Source of the DNA: Alphaproteobacteria bacterium | GTDB lineage: Bacteria; Pseudomonadota; Alphaproteobacteria; Caulobacterales; Parvularculaceae | DNA length: 42,416 nucleotides | Assembly: GCA_013151255.1 (NCBI GenBank) | Contig: JAADIQ010000055.1 | Coordinates: 1 to 42,416 of the forward strand | Reading direction: 5' to 3' | Shown: piece after piece, positions 23,619 through 32,517 of the stretch | Layout of the letters: every line of letters begins with the position of its first letter | How positions within the stretch are numbered: the first letter of the stretch is position 1 | Notes under the pieces: model-generated | What the model was told of the DNA's origin: nothing | Database searches by the model: none | What the model saw: the letters and a program-made list of their open reading frames with translations, nothing else | Made by a program: the position numbers and the translations under genes

Positions 23619-23639
23619 GCCGGGCCGTGTGGCCCCGGC
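23619..23639 (+). promoter_or_regulatory. GC-rich leader hairpin before the YccA-like gene
   Basis: GCCGGGCC and GGCCCCGGC pair across a GTGT loop with one bulged base. It ends 11 nt before the AAAGGA ribosome binding site (23651-23656). With no U-tract it is not a standard terminator; it may end rsmB transcripts or shape the 5' leader. Confidence 0.4.
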
Positions 23640-23660
23640 GGCGTAATGGAAAAGGACCTA

Positions 23661-24395
23661 ATGCCCATGAACGACCCGCAACGACAGTTTGGCGCTGCCG
23701 CCAACACCCGCACCGGCGCCGTCATTGACGAGGGCCTGCGCCAATACATGCTCGGCGTTTACAACTACATGGCGCTTGCCGTCGCCGGCACCGGGCTGAT
23801 CTCGATGCTGATGGCCGGCAATGAAGCGCTGATGTTTCAGATCGTAACGACGCCGCTGAAATGGGTCGGCTTTGCCGGCATCATTGGGATCGGCTTTCTG
23901 GCTCCGAAGATTATTTTCTCGGGCTCCAAAATCGCCGCCCACGGCATGTTCTGGCTTTATGCAGCGCTTTGGGGCGTGATGATCGCGCCGATGCTGTATT
24001 CCTTCCAGCAAGCCGGCGCCGCACAGGATATTTACCGGGCTTTCTTTATTACCGCCTCTGTATTTGGCGCGGTAAGCCTTTATGGCTACACTACAAAACG
24101 CGACCTTTCCGCCATGGCGAGTTTTCTGTTCATGGCCGCAGTCGGCCTCCTGATCGCCATCGTCGTCAACGCGCTCATTTTCCAGAGCGGAATGATGAGC
24201 CTGATTACGTCGTCTCTCGTCGTCCTGGTTTTCTCGGCCATCACAGCCTACGAAACCCAGATGATCAAATCGATGTATCAGGAGGGCAGCGCCACAAATG
24301 AACGCGCAGCGATCTTTGGCGCGTTTGCGCTTTACGGATCGTTCGTCACACTGTTTGTGCATATCCTTAACATTCTCGGGATCATGCGCGACTGA
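23661..24395 (+). CDS. Bax inhibitor-1/YccA family membrane protein
   Basis: A 244-residue protein with seven hydrophobic segments, starting after a polar N-terminus ending in GAVIDEGLRQYMLGVYNYM, a strong BI-1/YccA family mark. The C-terminal YETQMIKSMY and FGAFALYGSFVTLFVHILNIL are equally typical. Members modulate FtsH protease (YccA) or act as pH-sensitive leak channels; which applies here is unknown. ATG 23661 and ATG 23667 are both served by AAAGGA at 23651; 23661 was kept. A strong terminator follows at 24421. Confidence 0.93.
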   Translation: MPMNDPQRQFGAAANTRTGAVIDEGLRQYMLGVYNYMALAVAGTGLISMLMAGNEALMFQIVTTPLKWVGFAGIIGIGFLAPKIIFSGSKIAAHGMFWLYAALWGVMIAPMLYSFQQAGAAQDIYRAFFITASVFGAVSLYGYTTKRDLSAMASFLFMAAVGLLIAIVVNALIFQSGMMSLITSSLVVLVFSAITAYETQMIKSMYQEGSATNERAAIFGAFALYGSFVTLFVHILNILGIMRD

Positions 24396-24420
24396 CGCGT
24401 ACTCCGATACCGGCTAACAA

Positions 24421-24449
24421 CCCCCGCTTGCCAAGAGCGGGGGTTTTTT
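24421..24449 (+). terminator. Intrinsic terminator of the YccA-like gene
   Basis: CCCCCGCT / AGCGGGGG, 8-bp stem with a 7-nt loop, followed by TTTTTT (24444-24449). It lies 25 bp after the stop. Confidence 0.93.
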
Positions 24450-24520
24450 ATGACCGGCCTGTGACTTTGCGTCATCAATTGCGATTTGCCTGGCTGCGCC
24501 CCGGCGCATAAGGTCCGCCC

Positions 24521-25759
24521 ATGAGTGAACGAGATTGTTACGGACTGCCGATCACCGGCGCGGGCGGCGATGCGGCGCGCGGCTATGATGATTATGTGCG
24601 CGAATTTTTAAGTTATGGCGCGGAGTTGCGCGCGTTGTTTGAGGTGGCGGACGCCAATCCCGGCGCACCGCTGCTCAACGCTCATGCGGCGGCGCTTCAC
24701 ATGGCGTTTGAAGGCGCTGAGGGTTGGGTGCTCGCAGCGCCCTATCTCACCCGCATGCGCCAGACCCTGAGCACGGCAAGCGAGCGTGAGCACTTGTTTT
24801 GTACGGCCGTTGAAGCCTGGTCTCAGCTCGACTTTACAAGCGCGCTCGCCACGCTGGATGAATTAACCGTGCGCTGGCCGGCCGATCTCTGCGCCATCAA
24901 ATGGGGCCAGTATCACGCGTTTAATCTTGGTGACAGCCCGGCCTTGCTACGGCTTGGACGGCGCGCGGCCATCGCTCATGAAAACCGGCCTTATGTCCAT
25001 GGCATGATCGCTTTTGCACTTGAGCAAAACCACCAGCTCGATGCCGCTGAAGAGGAAGGCTTGCGCGCGGTTGAGATTTCGATTGACGACGCCTGGGCGC
25101 ATCATGCGGTAGCCCACGTTATGGAAACCCAAGGCCGCCCGAGGGAAGGCGCGCGCTGGCTCGACCATTGCGCCCATACCTGGGAGAAAAAAGGCGTCTT
25201 CATCCGTGACCATAATTGGTGGCATGCGGCTTTATTTCGCCTGTCGCTCGGGCGCTATGACGAGGCGCTGGAGATTTTTGACGCGCGCCTATGGGGCGAA
25301 TGGCCTGAATTCCCGCAGGAACAAATCGGCGCCGCGTCGATGTTGTGGCGGCTGGAATTGCGCGGCGGCGACGTCGGTGCGCGCTGGGCGCCGGTGGTTG
25401 AACAAGCCCGCGCCAGAGTTGGCGAGCACCTGTTTCCGTTTCACGATCTCCACTATCTTTATGCGCTCGCCAGAGCCGGAACGGAAGGAGAAGCGGAAAA
25501 GTTTCTCACCTCGATGCAACACAAAGCCGACGCGGCGCCGGGCGACGCCGGGATTGTGTGGAAAGACATTGCCGTCCCCGCTGGCGCCGCGCTGATTGAT
25601 TTCACCAAAGGGCGGCGCGGTGAAGCGGCGGCAAAGCTCAGCCCATTGCTCCGTGAGCTGCATAAAATCGGCGGCAGCCATGCGCAGCGCCATATTTTTG
25701 TGGAAACGATTGAAGCCTGCGCCGACGACGCCGCTGATGCGTCAACCATCGCATATTAA
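24521..25759 (+). CDS. TTC38-like tetratricopeptide repeat protein
   Basis: A 412-residue soluble helical-repeat protein of the TTC38 type: DDYVREFLSYGAELRALFEVADANPGAP, HMAFEGAEGW, WPADLCAIKWGQYHAFNLGD, VHGMIAFALEQNHQLDAAEEEGLRAVEI, DDAWAHHAVAHVMETQGR and RDHNWWHAALFRLSLGRYDEAL. TPR-like helices run over nearly the whole length. The conserved His/Trp residues of the family (HHAVAHV, NWWH) are present, but no catalytic role is known. It has its own terminator-bounded transcription unit. Confidence 0.88.
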   Translation: MSERDCYGLPITGAGGDAARGYDDYVREFLSYGAELRALFEVADANPGAPLLNAHAAALHMAFEGAEGWVLAAPYLTRMRQTLSTASEREHLFCTAVEAWSQLDFTSALATLDELTVRWPADLCAIKWGQYHAFNLGDSPALLRLGRRAAIAHENRPYVHGMIAFALEQNHQLDAAEEEGLRAVEISIDDAWAHHAVAHVMETQGRPREGARWLDHCAHTWEKKGVFIRDHNWWHAALFRLSLGRYDEALEIFDARLWGEWPEFPQEQIGAASMLWRLELRGGDVGARWAPVVEQARARVGEHLFPFHDLHYLYALARAGTEGEAEKFLTSMQHKADAAPGDAGIVWKDIAVPAGAALIDFTKGRRGEAAAKLSPLLRELHKIGGSHAQRHIFVETIEACADDAADASTIAY

Positions 25760-25879
25760 TACCAACGGTCAAAAATGACCGTTGGGCGTTCAAGCGCCAC
25801 GCAGGCTTACGCGCCATAAGGCGCGGCGGCCAGTCGGCCTTGCCAAAGCACAAAATGAAAAGCTCATTTTGCACTTTGG
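25760..25879. repeat. Intergenic block of three palindromes
   Basis: Between convergent genes: CCAACGGTCA/TGACCGTTGG (25762-25785, perfect 10-bp stem, AAAA loop); GCGCC/GGCGC (25811-25824, ATAA loop); and a 16-bp inverted repeat with two mismatches, CCAAAGCACAAAATGA/TCATTTTGCACTTTGG (25843-25879). The first may terminate the TTC38-like gene and the last the DUF2794 gene, although none has a long U-tract. Confidence 0.55.
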
Positions 25880-25893
25880 CGTTACACCAACAC

Positions 25894-26235
25894 TCAGGTC
25901 GCCAGCTTTAGTTTTTGGCGGTCAAAAATCCGCAACACCTGGCCGAGGTCAGACCCGCGCTTCAACACCGCGCCGGTCATCGACACCACCAGATAGGCGC
26001 CCTGTTTGCGCGCCAGGCGCGGGCGCTTTTCAATCCGGTAAAGCGGGAATTCCGAGGCTTTGCGGAAAATCGAAAACACCGCCGCATCCTCAAGATAATC
26101 AATCGCGTAATCGCGCCATTCCCCGGCGGCGACGAAATGGCCGTAAACGCTGAGAATTCGCGTCAGTTCCGAGCGGTTAAACGCCACCGGCTCGGTGCGG
26201 CGGCGCGGCGGGGAAGCGGAAGAAATGGAATGCAT
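25894..26235 (-). CDS. DUF2794 domain-containing protein
   Basis: A 113-residue protein matching DUF2794: FNRSELTRILSVYGHFVAAGEWRDYAID, AVFSIFRKASEFPLYRIEKRP, KQGAYLVV and GAVLKRGSDLGQVLRIFDRQKLKL. The family is nearly confined to Alphaproteobacteria, soluble, and of unknown function. ATG 26235 is used; the frame extends to a TTG at 26265. It is divergent from the AEC transporter gene. Confidence 0.9.
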   Translation of the reverse strand: MHSISSASPPRRRTEPVAFNRSELTRILSVYGHFVAAGEWRDYAIDYLEDAAVFSIFRKASEFPLYRIEKRPRLARKQGAYLVVSMTGAVLKRGSDLGQVLRIFDRQKLKLAT

Positions 26236-26548
26236 CGCCGGAGATTTTCGCCCCTCAGCCGGCAAACGGCAAGCCTGAAAATCATGTTTTTACACAACCC
26301 CGCCGCGCAAATCGTCCTTAATATCGCCTTAATTGACCCCAATCCGCGCCCCATTCGGCCGTCATATTAACCGGGCCGGGCGGGCGCTATGGCAAGAATT
26401 TCCGGTTTTAACCATCGCCCCCAGCCCCCGGGAGATCGCGCTTACTCACCCGCCCGGCATCCCTTTTTCCATCCGTTTTGCCCTAACCCATCTTGACCGG
26501 CGTCCCCAACCGCAGGACAGACGGCGCCTGCCAATTGTGGGAACAATC
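26236..26548. other. Divergent intergenic region, DUF2794 / AEC transporter
   Basis: About 313 bp. The plus frame is open from 26333 but has no homology-like content before the transporter start at 26549. TTGACC occurs at 26332 and 26492 without a convincing -10 partner. No RNA gene or repeat seen. Confidence 0.4.
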
Positions 26549-27478
26549 ATGAACGCGGTCTTCGCCGTCGCCCTGCCGGTCTTCGGCATTATCGCCGCTG
26601 GCCTCCTCGCCGGCCGGCTCAAACTCATGAATGCCGGCGACAGCGCCTCGCTCAACAAGTTCGTGTTTCGTTTCGCGATGCCGGCGGCATTGTTTGGCCT
26701 TACCGCAACCACGCCGCCGCCGGGCGCGGAAGACGCCGCCATTGCCATCTCTTACGCCGTTGCGGCTTTCGCGGTTATTTTTGGCGGCTACTTTGTTTCG
26801 CAAAAACTGTTCGACTTACAAAAGCCGGAAGCCGGCGCCCATGGCTTCGCCTCGGTGCTCGGCAATGCGGTGTTTCTCGGCCTGCCGATTGCGTTAAACG
26901 TCGAAGGCTGGGGCCGGCCGTTTGTAACGCTGATGCTGGTTGAGGGCATTTTCGTTATCGCCATTGGCGCTGCATTAATGGCGCCGCGCCGCGACGGCGG
27001 TGGTCTTGCCCGGCTTGCCGGTTACTTCGCCGGGCCGCTGCGCAACCCTTTGGTGGTCGCCATGGCGGTAGGGTTTTTATTCTCCGCCCTCGGATTTTCC
27101 CTCACCGGCCCGCTTGAGACTTTTTTCTCACTGTTCGGAAAGGCGGCGGGCCCGACGGCTTTGTTCTCCATGGGGCTGTTCCTGGCCACCAACCCATTCC
27201 CGGATATGCAGAAAATCCAGGGACGCATCGCCGCCATCGCGATAGCGAAAATGCTTATCCTGCCGGCGATAGCGCTCAGCGCGGCCTTCCTGCTCGGCGT
27301 CAACGACCCGAACTATCTCGGCGCATTGGCGCTGTTTGTGCTGGTGCCGTGCGGCGTCGGCTCATTCATTATCGCCAGCCAATATGGCGTCTACCAAACC
27401 GAGACCGCCGCGGCGGTGAGCTTTACGACCATCGTGTCGGTTGTGACGATATCGGCGGTGTTGATTGTGTTTGTTTGA
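26549..27478 (+). CDS. AEC family transporter (auxin efflux carrier-like permease)
   Basis: A 309-residue integral membrane protein with about ten hydrophobic segments in two repeats of five. Start MNAVFAVALPVFGIIAAG; the helix break FVFRFAMPAALF and the C-terminal FVLVPCGVGSFIIASQYG are typical of the AEC (PF03547) family. Bacterial members transport malonate, malate or other small organic acids, so the auxin name should not be taken literally. ATG 26549 gives the correct N-terminus (GGGA six bases upstream). It is convergent with hisS, only 9 bp apart. Confidence 0.92.
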   Translation: MNAVFAVALPVFGIIAAGLLAGRLKLMNAGDSASLNKFVFRFAMPAALFGLTATTPPPGAEDAAIAISYAVAAFAVIFGGYFVSQKLFDLQKPEAGAHGFASVLGNAVFLGLPIALNVEGWGRPFVTLMLVEGIFVIAIGAALMAPRRDGGGLARLAGYFAGPLRNPLVVAMAVGFLFSALGFSLTGPLETFFSLFGKAAGPTALFSMGLFLATNPFPDMQKIQGRIAAIAIAKMLILPAIALSAAFLLGVNDPNYLGALALFVLVPCGVGSFIIASQYGVYQTETAAAVSFTTIVSVVTISAVLIVFV

Positions 27479-27487
27479 GGCGTGCGC

Positions 27488-28972
27488 CTACCGCGCCAGC
27501 GCCTTCTTCACCGCCTCGACAAGCGCGCTACGCTTTACCGTAAACTGCGCCGGTTGGCCCTCGCGCCATTGCTTGTTGTCTTCGATATTTTTCGACAGCG
27601 CCGCGCCGAGGACCAGGTCCTTGATGGTGACTTCATCCTTCGCGCGTTCATCTTCACCCTGAATAATTGCCAGCGGGGCGCCACGCTTGTCGGCGTATTT
27701 TAACTGCTTGGCGAAATTTGAGCCGCCGAGATAGACCTCAGCGCGCAGCCCCGCATCACGCAGCTCCGCCGCCATCTGTTGATAGGCCGCCATCCGGTCT
27801 TTTTCGAGCGCCAGCACCACTACCGGCCCTGTCGCGACTTTTGCCGCGTTTTCCTTCAGCGCCAGCGCCGCAAGCAATCGTGAGACGCCAACGGAAATAC
27901 CGACCGCCGGAACCTCAACGCCCTTGAAGCGTTTGACCAGCCCGTCATAGCGCCCGCCGCCGCCGACCGAACCGAACCGAACCGGCCGGCCCTTGTCATC
28001 CGTCGCCTCAAAGGTGAGGTCGGCCTCAAACACCGGCCCGGTGTAATATTCAAGTCCGCGAATAATCGATAAATCAATGCGTATACGGTCTTCCTTGTAG
28101 CCAAGCGCGGCGAGCTGCACGGTCATCTCATCTAGTGTCTGAACGCCGGCAAGCCCGGTCTCGGAGCCCGTAAAAAATTCCCGCAGCCGCGCGCAGGTTT
28201 GCGCATTGGTCTGCGCCGTTGCGGTCACAAAGCTTATAACGCGGTCAATCTGGCCGGCGTCGAGCTTTGCGCCTTCGGTGAAATCGCCCGATGCATCCTT
28301 GCGCCCGGCGCCGAGCAGCAATTTGACGCCGTCCTCGCCAAGCCGGTCGAGCTTGTCGAGCGCGCGCAACACCGTCATGCGCTGGGCCTCGTCTTCGGCC
28401 GCATCGCCGGCAAGCCCGGCAATTTCCATCAGCCCGGCCAGCAGCCGGCGATCATTCAGGCGGATGATGTAGTCGCCGCGCACTATCCCCGCAGCCTCCA
28501 TGACATCGGCAAACAGCGCACACATTTCCGCATCCGCATGCGGCGCCGGCGCGCCAACCGTATCGGCGTCGCATTGGGTGAACTGGCGATAGCGCCCCGG
28601 CCCCGGCTTTTCATTGCGCCAGACGGGGCCGACTTGATAGCGCCGGAAGGGTTTGGGCAGGCCGTCGTAATTTTCCGCAACGAAGCGGGCGAGCGGCGCA
28701 GTTAAATCATAGCGCAAGCTCATCCATTGCTCGTCATCATCGGTGAGCGAGAAGACACCGGCGTTGGGCCGGTCAACATCGGGCAGAAACTTGCCGAGCG
28801 CATCGGTATATTCAAACGCCGGCGTTTCCAGCGCGTCAAAGCCATGCGCCTCATAGACCGCGCTGATGCGCGCCAGCATATCGCGCTCAGCCGTCAGCTC
28901 AGACCCGAGCCGGTCATGAAACCCGCGCGGAACCCGCGCCTTGGGCCGGAATGTTTTTTGTTTCTTGGCCAT
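27488..28972 (-). CDS. hisS: Histidine--tRNA ligase
   Basis: A 494-residue class II aminoacyl-tRNA synthetase. Motif 2 is RRYQVGPVWRNEKPGPGRYRQF, the histidine A motif is LSIIRGLEYYTGPVF and motif 3 lies in GGGGRYDGLV...VPAVGISVGVSRL. The C-terminal anticodon-binding domain begins at about residue 385 (VVVLALEKD). The motif 2 loop with GPVWRNEKPGPGR and an insert after DADTVG is the alphaproteobacterial form, associated in that group with tRNA-His lacking the otherwise universal G-1; the tRNA itself is not in this window. Full length and intact. Confidence 0.97.
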   Translation of the reverse strand: MAKKQKTFRPKARVPRGFHDRLGSELTAERDMLARISAVYEAHGFDALETPAFEYTDALGKFLPDVDRPNAGVFSLTDDDEQWMSLRYDLTAPLARFVAENYDGLPKPFRRYQVGPVWRNEKPGPGRYRQFTQCDADTVGAPAPHADAEMCALFADVMEAAGIVRGDYIIRLNDRRLLAGLMEIAGLAGDAAEDEAQRMTVLRALDKLDRLGEDGVKLLLGAGRKDASGDFTEGAKLDAGQIDRVISFVTATAQTNAQTCARLREFFTGSETGLAGVQTLDEMTVQLAALGYKEDRIRIDLSIIRGLEYYTGPVFEADLTFEATDDKGRPVRFGSVGGGGRYDGLVKRFKGVEVPAVGISVGVSRLLAALALKENAAKVATGPVVVLALEKDRMAAYQQMAAELRDAGLRAEVYLGGSNFAKQLKYADKRGAPLAIIQGEDERAKDEVTIKDLVLGAALSKNIEDNKQWREGQPAQFTVKRSALVEAVKKALAR

Positions 28973-29082
28973 GCCATTTTCACTTTATCTGTGCGGGAGA
29001 TAGCCGATGGCGGGCAACGTAGCAATCCGCCATTGCGGCAGTCTTGCGGTCAAAAGACGTTATAAGAAATATCCGGTGAGTA

Positions 29083-29868
29083 TTACGGCAGATCTTTATC
29101 CAGAAACCCTATCGCCTCATCATATTTTGTCGAATCGGGAATAGCGTGCGCCATGTTGGCGACAACCATCAATTTGGTATTTTCAACACCTGCCTTATTG
29201 TAAAGTTTGTAAACCTTTTTGGTCTCGCGAAGATTGAAATCCTGGGTGCCGGAGAGAAAAACGAATCTGTTTTTCTTGATGATATCAAATAACGGCGGCG
29301 GCGTTTGCGCCCAGGGGTTAACGCCGCAAATGAAAATCGTTCCCTTAAATAACTCCGGATAATAGGACGCTGTATAACTCGATATCCGTCCACCGCCAGA
29401 AAACCCCGATAGATAAATACGGTCAGGATTAATCTTGTAGTTCTGCGCAATGAACGCCGGCGACACGCTCGCCTCTGCGATGCGGCGCAACGCTGAAACT
29501 TTATTGCCGGATTTTCCGACACTGACCCAAATCAGATTGCGCCTGTCGAATATCTTTTTCCATTTTTTGGGAATTTGGCCTGATATTGTTGGGCTGACAA
29601 AAACCAGAACGCCGGCAGGCCGAGACGGGTCATACGTATTCGGCACATAGACATCAAAATGGATTTCATGCCCCGGTTCAACCGCGCCCTCAAATGCACG
29701 AGCCCCTTCCTCGCCCATTAGCGCTGAGAGGGTGACTGTTTTTTGATACCGCCCAGTTTTGCCCTGATTATCGTCAACCGCGTCAGAAACGTTAGCGACG
29801 CCTTTAGCCTGTACGGCGTAAACAGTCATCGTCAGCATAAGAATAAAAACAAGAATGACAGTCCGCAT
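29083..29868 (-). CDS. Secreted alpha/beta hydrolase, PHB-depolymerase/esterase-like
   Basis: A 261-residue protein with a signal peptide (MRTVILVFILMLTMTVYAVQA). The core shows YVPNTYDPSRPAGVLVFVSP, the nucleophile elbow LSGFSGGGR (Ser about 171), a late Asp in SGTQDFNLRE and a His in NMAHAIPD, giving a full Ser-Asp-His triad as in the esterase_PHB/poly(3-hydroxybutyrate) depolymerase-like group. ATG 29868 (GGGAG upstream) is preferred over the longer frame to 29955. The coding sequence is clearly AT-richer than both neighbours, suggesting recent acquisition. Substrate unknown. Confidence 0.8.
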   Translation of the reverse strand: MRTVILVFILMLTMTVYAVQAKGVANVSDAVDDNQGKTGRYQKTVTLSALMGEEGARAFEGAVEPGHEIHFDVYVPNTYDPSRPAGVLVFVSPTISGQIPKKWKKIFDRRNLIWVSVGKSGNKVSALRRIAEASVSPAFIAQNYKINPDRIYLSGFSGGGRISSYTASYYPELFKGTIFICGVNPWAQTPPPLFDIIKKNRFVFLSGTQDFNLRETKKVYKLYNKAGVENTKLMVVANMAHAIPDSTKYDEAIGFLDKDLP

Positions 29869-29923
29869 AATAAATTTTACTCCCGCAAAATTAGCCCGTC
29901 GGACAACCCCTGCGATATCGGGG

Positions 29924-30511
29924 CTAATTATCCGGCGGCCGAGAAATTTGGTCAACCCGCAAGATTAACACCGGCTCCACCGGAACTTCAGCATCGAACT
30001 GCCCGCCCTCGCCGGTCTCTACGGCGCTAATCGCATCGGCGATATCCATGCCCTCAATCACCCGACCGAACACCGCATAGCCGTATATGGCCCCGAGATC
30101 GGTGACGCGGTGGTCGAGCTTCGGATTGTCGCGCAGATTGATAAACCATTGCGCCTGAGCGCTGCCTGGTTTGTCGCCGCGGGCCATGGCGAGCGTTCCG
30201 CGCGTGTTTTTCAGCCCGTTATCGCCCTCATAGGCAATCGGGTCGCGGGTGCTGCGCTCGTTGAAATATTTTGAGAAGCCGCCGCCCTGAATAACATAGC
30301 CTTTGACCACGCGATGAAAAATCGTCCGGTCATAATGCCCGCTCTTGGCGTATTGCAAAAAGTTTGTGGTGCTCGCCGGAGCCTCGTCTGCATAAAGCTC
30401 AACGACGATGTCGCCCATGGAGGTTTGAATTTTCGCGTAAGTTGCCTCCGCCGCGAAGACGGGCGTCATGACAAGGAAGAATGAAATGATGGCGCCGACA
30501 AGTTTTGGCAT
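29924..30511 (-). CDS. Periplasmic cyclophilin-type peptidyl-prolyl cis-trans isomerase
   Basis: A 195-residue protein with a Sec signal peptide ending near VFAAEA and a bacterial cyclophilin domain: TSMGDIVVELYADEAPASTTNFL, FHRVVKGYVIQGGGF (catalytic Arg), TRGTLAMARGDKPGSAQAQWFINLRDN and YAVFGRVIEGMD. It should speed proline isomerisation in the periplasm, like E. coli PpiA. A leading gene of the minus-strand run with the esterase 55 bp downstream. Start ATG 30511; the ribosome binding site is weak (GAGA). Confidence 0.93.
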   Translation of the reverse strand: MPKLVGAIISFFLVMTPVFAAEATYAKIQTSMGDIVVELYADEAPASTTNFLQYAKSGHYDRTIFHRVVKGYVIQGGGFSKYFNERSTRDPIAYEGDNGLKNTRGTLAMARGDKPGSAQAQWFINLRDNPKLDHRVTDLGAIYGYAVFGRVIEGMDIADAISAVETGEGGQFDAEVPVEPVLILRVDQISRPPDN

Positions 30512-30570
30512 TTCAATTTCTCGTTTGGTGCGGTTTCAATAAACCGTCACTGACAATAGCATGCCGACAA

Positions 30571-32235
30571 TCATCCGCCTTTACCGCGCATTGCATTAAT
30601 CTTGTCAATCAGACCATTGGTGGACGCATCATGCGCCTTGGCTTGAGATTTCGCCTCACCGGCGGCGGCGATTTCCGGCAGGATATTTCTCGCCAGAACC
30701 TTGCCCAACTCAACCCCCCACTGGTCGAAAGAGTTAATCCCCCAGATGACGCCCTCGACAAATATCTTGTGCTCATAAAGCGCAATCAGGCTCCCTAGTG
30801 TTTCCGGGTCGAGTTTTTCCATCAGGATTGAATTGGTCGGACGGTCGCCGGGAAACACCTTGTGCGGGGCAAGCGCAGCAATCTCGGCCTCGGTCTTGCC
30901 TTCGCCGCGCAGCTCATCGCGGACTTCCGTTTGCGTTTTGCCGCGCATCAGCGCTTCGGTCTGCGCCAGGAAATTCGACAGCAGGATTTGATGATGATCG
31001 CCAAGTTCGCGCTGGCTGACGGCGGGCGCGATGAAGTCGGCTGAAATAATATCAGTTCCCTGATGCAGGAGTTGATAGAACGCATGCTGACCGTTTGTGC
31101 CGGGCTCGCCAAACAGGACAGGCCCGGTAGCGTGGGCGACAACAGCGCCATCGGCGTCGATGCGCTTGCCATTTGATTCCATATCCGCCTGTTGCAGATA
31201 GGCCGGCAGCCTTGCCAGATGCTGGTCATAGGGGAGAATGGCGTGGGCGGCCGCGCCGATAAAGTTGCGATTCCAGACGCCAACCAGCGCCAGCATCACC
31301 GGCATATTTTGCGCCAGCGGCGCGGTTTTGAAATGTTCATCCATGCGCCTCGCGCCGGCGAGCAGTTTTTCGAAATTCGAAAAACCTACCTGTAAGGCGA
31401 TGGAAAGGCCGATTGCCGACCACAACGAATAGCGCCCGCCGACCCAGTCCCAGAACTGGAACATATTGTCCTTGTCAATACCGAAGCCGGCGACCGCCTC
31501 GGCATTGGTCGACAGCGCGATAAAATGCTTTGCGATATCGCTTTCGCCGCCGCCATTTTCCAAAAACCACGCCCGCGCGCTGGTTGCGTTGGCCATGGTT
31601 TCCTGAGTGGTGAAGGTTTTCGACGCAATAATGAACAGCGTGCACTCCGGGTCGCACGCGTCCAGCGCATCAGCGAGGTGCTGGCCGTCGACATTGGAAA
31701 CAAAAAACGTCCGCCGGCCGGCAATCCAAAATGGCTGCAACGCCGCCGTCGCCATTTGCGGGCCGAGGTCCGAGCCGCCAATGCCAATATTAACGACAGT
31801 GTCGAGCGCCTTGCCGCTATAGCCTTTGAGCACGCCCTGATGGATGCGCGCGCAGAAGCCTTTCATCTTATTCAGCTCAGCGCGCACCGCCACTGAGACA
31901 TCCTCGCCCGCGATGCTATAGGCGTCCGTCGCGCCCGCGCGCAGCGCTACATGCAGCACGGCGCGGTTTTCAGTTGTGTTAATCGCCTCGCCGGCAAACA
32001 TCGCCTTGCGGCGGCCTTCAACATCCGCCGTAACAGCCAGCGCCAGCAGGTGCTCGACGACCTCATCGGTGAGTTTGTTTTTGGAGTAATCGAGAAACAG
32101 CCCCGCCGCGTCGATGGAATAGCGCGCAAAGCGATCCGCATCGCCTTCAAACAATTCTCGCATAGATGTGCGCGCCAGCCCGGCGGCGTCAGCTTCCAGC
32201 GTCTTCCATTGCGGCGTTGAAGAAATTGCGGTCAT
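30571..32235 (-). CDS. pgi: Glucose-6-phosphate isomerase
   Basis: A 554-residue PGI of the long bacterial type. Signature segments are NIGIGGSDLGPQM, SKTFTTQETM, GGRYSLWSAIGLSIAL, NGQHAFYQLLHQGT (catalytic His) and a C-terminal NSFDQWGVELGK. It interconverts glucose-6-phosphate and fructose-6-phosphate. ATG 32235 with AAAGG seven bases upstream gives the usual start; the frame stays open nine codons further. Immediately upstream on the other strand is a small predicted protein. Confidence 0.97.
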   Translation of the reverse strand: MTAISSTPQWKTLEADAAGLARTSMRELFEGDADRFARYSIDAAGLFLDYSKNKLTDEVVEHLLALAVTADVEGRRKAMFAGEAINTTENRAVLHVALRAGATDAYSIAGEDVSVAVRAELNKMKGFCARIHQGVLKGYSGKALDTVVNIGIGGSDLGPQMATAALQPFWIAGRRTFFVSNVDGQHLADALDACDPECTLFIIASKTFTTQETMANATSARAWFLENGGGESDIAKHFIALSTNAEAVAGFGIDKDNMFQFWDWVGGRYSLWSAIGLSIALQVGFSNFEKLLAGARRMDEHFKTAPLAQNMPVMLALVGVWNRNFIGAAAHAILPYDQHLARLPAYLQQADMESNGKRIDADGAVVAHATGPVLFGEPGTNGQHAFYQLLHQGTDIISADFIAPAVSQRELGDHHQILLSNFLAQTEALMRGKTQTEVRDELRGEGKTEAEIAALAPHKVFPGDRPTNSILMEKLDPETLGSLIALYEHKIFVEGVIWGINSFDQWGVELGKVLARNILPEIAAAGEAKSQAKAHDASTNGLIDKINAMRGKGG

Positions 32236-32325
32236 CGGCGCGCCTTTGCGAATTGTCGGCATTTGATAGAGATTTTAAGCGCCGCCCTCAATGCGTTTTA
32301 ACGATGAACGTATATTCACTCTAAT

Positions 32326-32517
32326 ATGAGCTCCAAAACCACTTCCCTGAAACTCGTCAAACGCATCGTCTCAAGCCTTGCGGCGATTGCCGCTGTGTGC
32401 GTCATTTTCGGCGCGAAAGCGATGGAGGCGGAGCGCCGGGCGGAGGCGTCAGCGATGACGCTATCGGCTGGGCAACTGCCGCCGGCAGGCGCCAGCCTCA
32501 CTAATCCGCGCCGTTAA
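32326..32517 (+). CDS. Possible small membrane-anchored protein
   Basis: A 63-residue reading frame in the gap between pgi and dsbD on the opposite strand. It has a basic N-terminus (SLKLVKR), one hydrophobic segment (IVSSLAAIAAVCVIFGA) and a polar tail, the layout of a single-pass or secreted small protein. No ribosome binding site precedes ATG 32326. It overlaps the last 17 bp of the DsbD-like gene. No family recognised; could be a chance frame. Confidence 0.4.
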   Translation: MSSKTTSLKLVKRIVSSLAAIAAVCVIFGAKAMEAERRAEASAMTLSAGQLPPAGASLTNPRR

